This document shows, piece by piece, positions 59,332-64,000 of a DNA stretch of 64,000 nucleotides; position 1 is the first letter of the stretch, and the number at the start of each line of letters is the position of its first letter. This DNA comes from Tenodera sinensis (lineage: Eukaryota; Arthropoda; Insecta; Mantodea; Mantidae). Below the pieces are notes generated by a model. It saw only the letters and a program-made list of their open reading frames with translations. It ran no database searches and was not told the origin of the DNA. The stretch spans positions 99,159,412 to 99,223,411 of the forward strand of contig CM060962.1 of NCBI GenBank assembly GCA_030765045.1, read 5' to 3'. Both the position numbers and the translations under genes were made by a program.

Positions 59332-60637
59332 GGGTCCTTCAAAAAGCTTGCTGGTTTTGATATATAAAATTATGAACTTTATTTTTTCAAAATACATGAA
59401 TATGTACAATCACACCTTCCCCTTTCAGGTACAGAAAATGATGTCAGGCATATGACATCCTTACTGCCCTGGCATGTAAGTATTCTGTGACATTCGCTAC
59501 GACCGCTTGATAAGTTTCCATTTGGATTTCTCTGACAACTTGTGAAAAATCTTCCTTGAGGTCATAGATGTTCTAGGGTTTATTGACATATTCCAATGAT
59601 TTAAGAATACCCCAAAGAAGAGTCACAAGGAGTTAAATCACATGACCTTGGTGGCCACTGATGGTCAGCATTACACAAAATGAGGCAATCCAGGAACTGC
59701 TCATAGAGCAACTGAATTATTTTGCAGGAAGCAAGGCAGGTGGAACTATCTTACTGAAATTGCAACTCTTGACCGTCCATTCTACTGAAACGACGCCACA
59801 AAAACTCCTATCATCACAAAGCATTGATTTCCATTAACTGCTACAGTTGCATCATTTTCAAAAAAGTAAAGTAAAGACAATGCTGCCCTCTAAAAGCCAC
59901 ACCAAATGGTTACACATTGTGGATGCATTTCCCTTTCTTGAATCATACAGGAATTTTGTGACTTCCATCTATGGCAGTTCTGCTTATTCACAAATCCATT
60001 TAAGTAGAAGTGCACCTCGTCAGTGAAGATAATTTTGTTGCAAAGCTGTCATGGTGCTGTTGTCTTTTCAGAAACCAGTGAACATTTTGCCTCTTCTTGC
60101 TATTGGCCATTTTCAGCTCCTGCATTAACTGAATTTTGTAACAGTGGTAATGGAGGTCATACTGGAGAATTCTTTGTACTGCAGAACATCTCATGCTCAA
60201 TTCTTGGGAATGATGAAGAACCAATTTCATTGGGCTGACTGTCACATTGTCATGAATCACTGCAATGTTTTGCTCAAATTGGCCAGAAGGACGAAGCCCA
60301 AGACTTTTAATGTTCGCTGTTCAGTCTGTTTCATTGAACTTTTTCATAAGTCTGCAAACAGTTGAATCATTTGGTGCTTTATTACACTCTAGGATTGGAT
60401 GAACTCACCTGTCAGTTGTTACATACCTTTCCCCATTCTGATAAAAGGGCAATTGGCACATGTTACACAATGGTAAACAGCTCCATGGCTAAACACATAA
60501 TGAAGAAATGCTAGAAATTCAGAGTGATGCTACAATTGGAATGTTTATGGATATAGATAAAAAACAGAACAATGTTGGCAACAGACAAACAAATCTTTAC
60601 CAAGCGATGCTAAACCACCATGCTCTTTGAATGACTA
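59332..60637 (-). mobile_element. Tc1/mariner-superfamily element with TIRs and TA TSD
   Basis: The left end GGGTCCTTCAAAAAGCTTGC and the right end (complement TAGTCATTCAAAGAGCATGG) are imperfect inverted repeats of about 28 bp flanked by TA. At 1,306 bp the size fits a single-gene element. Confidence 0.75.
59360..60560 (-). pseudogene. Tc1/mariner-superfamily (DDE_3) transposase pseudogene
   Basis: Minus-strand frames give, in order, STVCRLMKKFNETD and IKSLGLRPSGQFEQNIAVI (DNA-binding part), SAVQRILQYDLHYHCYKIQL, MQELKMANSKKRQ, then the catalytic domain: IIFTDEVHFYLNGFVNKQNC (first Asp), EREMHPQCVTIWCGF, FFENDATVAVNG and WPPRSCDLTPCD (end of the domain). Several stops and shifts occur, and the HTARE/QQDGA-like segment with the second Asp is not recognisable. 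Not functional. The SDEAHFxLNGxVNKQNCxxW style of motif is common in insect genomes. Confidence 0.8.
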
Positions 60638-61061
60638 TATAATGTGAAAACATGGAAACATTAAGCACCAATGTCATTGATATTGAAATGACATAGTATC
60701 CGTAGAGTGCCTAAGGACATACGTTACCATTGTTGCATATTTGTTTAATTTAATTTTTAAGGTTCTGGTAATTTCTTCACAGTTATAAATAAGCAAATGT
60801 TAAAGGTTAATTGAGCAGTTAAGACCAGTTCAGCAGGAAAAATCTATGGGATAAAGTTCTGCTGACCTGCTAAATCAGCAATGCATGCTTGTTTACACTT
60901 CCTGGATTCTGCTGTATTGGGGAGTTGAAACAAATTTAAAAAATTCTATGCTACAGCCACGACTCAAATCATGGATCTAGTTATACCGTTGAGTCCAAGA
61001 CTGAGTTATGTGATGTCATATTTATACAAACCACTACAATATGATTGTGCATTACCAAGGA

Positions 61062-61440
61062 GATGGCTTCATAGAAATGTGTGAGGCTCACATTCGGGAG
61101 GTTCCAGGTCTGATTTTCATTGGGCCAGCCACTCTGACCTTGGATTTTTTTCAGTTATCCCTAATCGGCAGATGAATATTGGGGTGGATTATATTATGCA
61201 GCAAATTTACCTGACAGTCATTTTCTGCCATTTAATTTCCTCAGCACAGATGACCTGGTTGATAAGTCCTTAAACCTATCTAACTACCAGTGGCATATGC
61301 TGGGATTATGACATGGGCTATCACTAGGTCTATGAGATTCAGACAATAAAGGGTTCTTGATTAATCTTCTGTTAGGCGTGCCCTGGTAGAACACTGTTGG
61401 TCGTGAAGGGCCTAGTACGCCCTCGCTATATTTTTGTGCT
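61062..61440 (+). mobile_element. tRNA-headed SINE (family E), diverged
   Basis: Head GATGGCTTCATAGAAATGTG, with B box GGTTCCAGGTCTGAT, then a body with CCAGCCACTCTGACC and a tail GTGAAGGGCCTAGTACGCCC. No second copy and no clear duplication in the window; called from the head and body layout only. Confidence 0.4.
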
Positions 61441-61796
61441 TATATGCTTATATTTATTTTTTTAAGCTTCATTTTTCCTTCATTCCTATGTTTAGCTCCA
61501 GTTAGCTTAAATATACTTGGTTTTTATTAGCATTATCTTACTAGATAGATCAAAGATAGATAAAATGTAGTATGAATACAGTATCCATTATAATTTGTAC
61601 CACACTACATGGAAAGATAATAAATTGTGATCTTTGGGTATACAGCTTGTAATTTGAAATATATGTGGAATGGAATGTGAGGAAAAGCAGGTAACCATTA
61701 AGAGAAACAAACAATTGTCCGGTTTTCTTAATAAAATTCACAGATTGGGGAAGTATAAGAAGTATCAATCAATCTATTCAATACATTCTATTTTCT

Positions 61797-62846
61797 AGAC
61801 TCCCATTCAATACATGGAACAAGAGAAACTTTACACATACACTAAAGACTCAGGAGAGCTTTCTTTCCAAAATTCAAGACATCAAGAGGAATATATACCT
61901 TCCTAATTCAAAGGAAAACTTTATATCTAAAGTCAATCTGACACAAACATTAGACATCACATATTATTTACATCTGACAGAAGAAGTTAAGAAAAGTGAT
62001 ACTCCAACTAGTGTTCTAAAATTATTGGCATTAGAGGCAATCCATACTAGATTTCCAGAACACGAATGGCTCCATATTTATACTGATGGATCATTGATAT
62101 CAAACCCAGATGGAGCAGGGGCTGGAGTCACATGTCACCTCTTTTCCTATTAAAAATCTTTAAGTTATGGAACTACTAACTTTGATGGAGAAATTGAAGC
62201 AATTCGAATGGCCCTACAAAATCTTTTGTACAGAATTTCACATTTTCAGCAAGCAGTTATTTTCTCAGATTCCACGGCAGCAATTATAGCAATTACTTCC
62301 AAGTTGTCACCAAAAAACCAAACAATTATAGAATGTTGGAAAATCCTTACCCATATAACAGGACTTCAAAAACTCCTAGTCTTGCAATGGATACCAGCTC
62401 ACTGTGGACTGAGTGGTAATGAGAAAGCTGATTTTCTTGCAAAAAAGGGTACCAGCAGTGTACAAAAATCTATAGTTAATCTACCATTTTATGCAGCTAA
62501 AAGATTAGTCAACTCTGAATTCAAAAAAATTATTGAAAAATATTACTATGAAAAATCAAAGAATAAAAGATGTGAACTATCAAACATTCAAACAGTAATT
62601 CCTGAGTATCCTCGAAAAACGGCAGTTGCAACTTTCAGGTTGATTACAGGACATGATTGTCTGGCAAAACATTTAAACAGAATTGGGATATATTCTTTAC
62701 CACTCTGTCCTCTAAGTGATCTGCAAGAGGAAATGGACCGAGACCACCTTCAAATATGCCCAGTCACTTCTAGTGCCCCATCCATCAGTGAAAAATATTG
62801 GAGAGCAAGAAAATTAATGACTTCATTGTCAGAAATCCAGCATTAG
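61797..62846 (+). pseudogene. LINE pol C-terminal region (RNase H), one stop
   Basis: The frame runs from 61797 with a single in-frame TAA at 62151. A spacer (TLKTQESFLSKIQDIKRNIY) precedes the RNase H domain: HIYTDGSLIS (first Asp, 62085), FDGEIEAI (Glu), VIFSDSTAAI (Asp) and HCGLSGNEKADFLAKKG (Asp). A C-terminal region follows with FRLITGHDCLAKHLNRIGI, LCPLSD...H..C (a degraded Cys/His knuckle) and the end EKYWRARKLMTSLSEIQH. The last 212 codons are open from an ATG at 62208. RT is missing through 5' truncation. The same protein end is encoded at 20.4 kb. Confidence 0.88.
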
Positions 62847-62857
62847 CTAACAACAAC
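61797..62857 (+). mobile_element. 5'-truncated RNase H LINE copy, 7-bp TSD
   Basis: The copy is bounded by ATTTTCT at 61790-61796 and 62858-62864 and ends in CATTAGCTAACAACAAC. It is inserted in a minus-strand hAT transposase whose frame resumes on both sides. The tail is an AAC repeat rather than poly(A). Confidence 0.82.
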
Positions 62858-62864
62858 ATTTTCT

Positions 62865-63133
62865 TTAATCTTTTCATTATGCAAATGGTCAACAATTTGT
62901 CTCTGATAATTCAATGAATGGTCTGTCCATTGAGTGTCAAAAATTTTTAAAGGTGTAAAAGATTTTATATGCTTTGATGCTCTCTTATGTTTATCCAAAT
63001 CTGTGATTAAGTACACTAAATTTGTGAAATCTGTCATATTCCAGGTCCTTTTCTCGGTTGCAAACAACAAGCATGGCCAGCAATAAAGTTTATTTAATTC
63101 ACATGAACCAGTCAGCCACACATACTTATCATA
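62865..63133 (-). pseudogene. hAT-type transposase N-terminal region, interrupted by LINE
   Basis: The minus strand gives YVWLTGSCELNKLYCWPCLL, then FATEKRTWNMTDFTNLVYLI and KHKRASKHIKSFTPLK. The W...S...LYC.PCLLF...W....F..L......H..S..H layout is the TTF-type zinc finger found in ZMYM/DUF4371-like hAT proteins. It continues to VDHLHNEKIKEN, where the LINE (61797-62857) is inserted. Beyond the LINE a shifted frame gives VLNRLIDTSYTS, consistent with the following NR..L..LID segment. Not functional. Confidence 0.7.
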
Positions 63134-63776
63134 ATTGTTTATATTAAAATATCTTTTCTAATTATTCTTACGTTTCTTGTTCTGCTCACACTGCAAGTGC
63201 AGAAGAGCTGGACTAGGCCTTCCCTGTTTTACTATCACTAATTTATCTTTGTATTTCAATCACAAGTATAGTCGTTTGACTAATTGTTTTACTACACATT
63301 GTTCATCCATTTCGAAGCATCAGCACTAGCAACTGTCTTGGTACAGTGTACACTATGAAATAAATAATACTAATACAGCTGTTGAGGACCATAACAATCA
63401 CGAAATTAAAAACATATTCTTTCTTGCTTTTAACTCCATGTGCTATTGCTATGCAGCTAGTCGTGTTCATATGACACATTTCAGAGGTGCTCATGTGAGT
63501 ATAGTGACACAGGATTCCGAAGCCTTGGTGTGCTTATTCCTCCACTCCTCCGCCACACCTCTCTCTCTCTCTCTCCATGCCATAGTGAAGGCTGTTGCAA
63601 TAAGTATCCAAAGTCCTACTCTCCTCTCTGTTCAATGGTAGAGAACAAGACATACTCCATCCTACACACTAATTTTGCAGGGGGGAAACTGACTGGTACT
63701 ACAATTAACATTACTTATTAATTTTCACTTTACTTTAGATATGGGCTTCGGTAATAGCTTTGATAGCTACCTCCCT

Positions 63777-63895
63777 CCCAGGGTTGCCAACTCGTACGAT
63801 AATTATGGGGGCATACGACAATTTTAATGTTTGTACAATGGTTGCCAGCCCGTACGATAATTATGGGGGTGTACGATAATTTGAATGTATGATAG
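63777..63895 (+). repeat. Tandem ~60-bp repeat, possible transposon end
   Basis: GGTTGCCAACTCGTACGATA and GGTTGCCAGCCCGTACGATA begin two adjacent units; each continues ATTATGGGGGYRTACGAYAA. The start CAGGGTTGCCAAC resembles hAT-type termini. The rest would lie outside the window. Confidence 0.6.
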
Positions 63896-64000
63896 TTCAA
63901 TACTGGCGAAATATAATTTTCACTGGTTTTAAAATAAGAACAAATTAGAAACTAAAAACTTCACTTATCTTAGTATGTTGATATTCTTTTTCTATTTTTC

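Larger units (their letters stand above)
37811..64000 (-). other. Region upstream of the recognised Itpr exons
   Basis: If the gene continues, this is intron plus any missed exons; one candidate is at 48707-48775. Outside the listed elements I see nothing recognisable in 37811-39115, 39380-40319, 41262-43796, 45070-45650, 47520-48565, 49190-51270, 51610-52927, 53206-54250, 54670-55720, 56595-57500, 60640-61060 and 63135-63776. The block 55310-55720 has more complex sequence and minus-strand ORFs of 65 and 80 codons without a known motif. Confidence 0.5.

Overview
This window is AT-rich, intron-rich animal DNA. The only host gene I can recognise is the inositol 1,4,5-trisphosphate receptor (Itpr), on the minus strand. 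Its exon products closely resemble insect IP3 receptors. With 4-10 kb introns full of transposons, this suggests a large arthropod, probably insect, genome. The species is not identified, and no bacterial, CRISPR or operon features were seen.

Host gene: four exons join in consistent phase in the order 37690-37810, 33407-33549, 28425-28612 and 18025-18136. Together they encode 188 contiguous residues of the central regulatory part of the receptor. A fifth candidate, a symmetric 69-nt exon at 48707-48775, lies upstream and joins in frame. The 5' and 3' ends of the gene are outside the window.

Everything else supported by the sequence is mobile DNA or simple repeat. DNA transposons: a 2.96-kb Sola-like element with perfect 33-bp inverted repeats, AAAT duplications and an open transposase with a probable intron (25068-28027); an internally deleted mariner (40320-41259); a second mariner split in two (55726-58158); a Tc1-like pseudogene (31637-32700); another Tc1/mariner-superfamily copy with inverted repeats (59332-60637); a pogo/DDE_1-like pseudogene (29065-30110); and two hAT fragments (12.1-12.35 and 62.87-63.13 kb). 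LINEs: two RNase H-bearing LINE copies (20.4-22.3 and 61.8-62.9 kb), two RTE-like fragments (10.2-10.7 and 46.85-47.5 kb) and an R1-like C-terminus (51.3-51.6 kb).

The retroposons show the most unusual structure. A non-coding element of up to 922 bp (called F here) shares its last ~65 nt with the RNase H LINE, including that LINE's final codons, and several copies carry target-site duplications. Several tRNA-headed SINEs are mosaics of exchangeable heads, a shared central block and different tails. Two very short insertions (35 and 42 bp) have perfect target-site duplications. Three fold-back or related elements (18.3, 49.0 and 53.0 kb) carry a hammerhead-ribozyme-like core, as known from Penelope-like elements. 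Nested insertions allow a local relative chronology.
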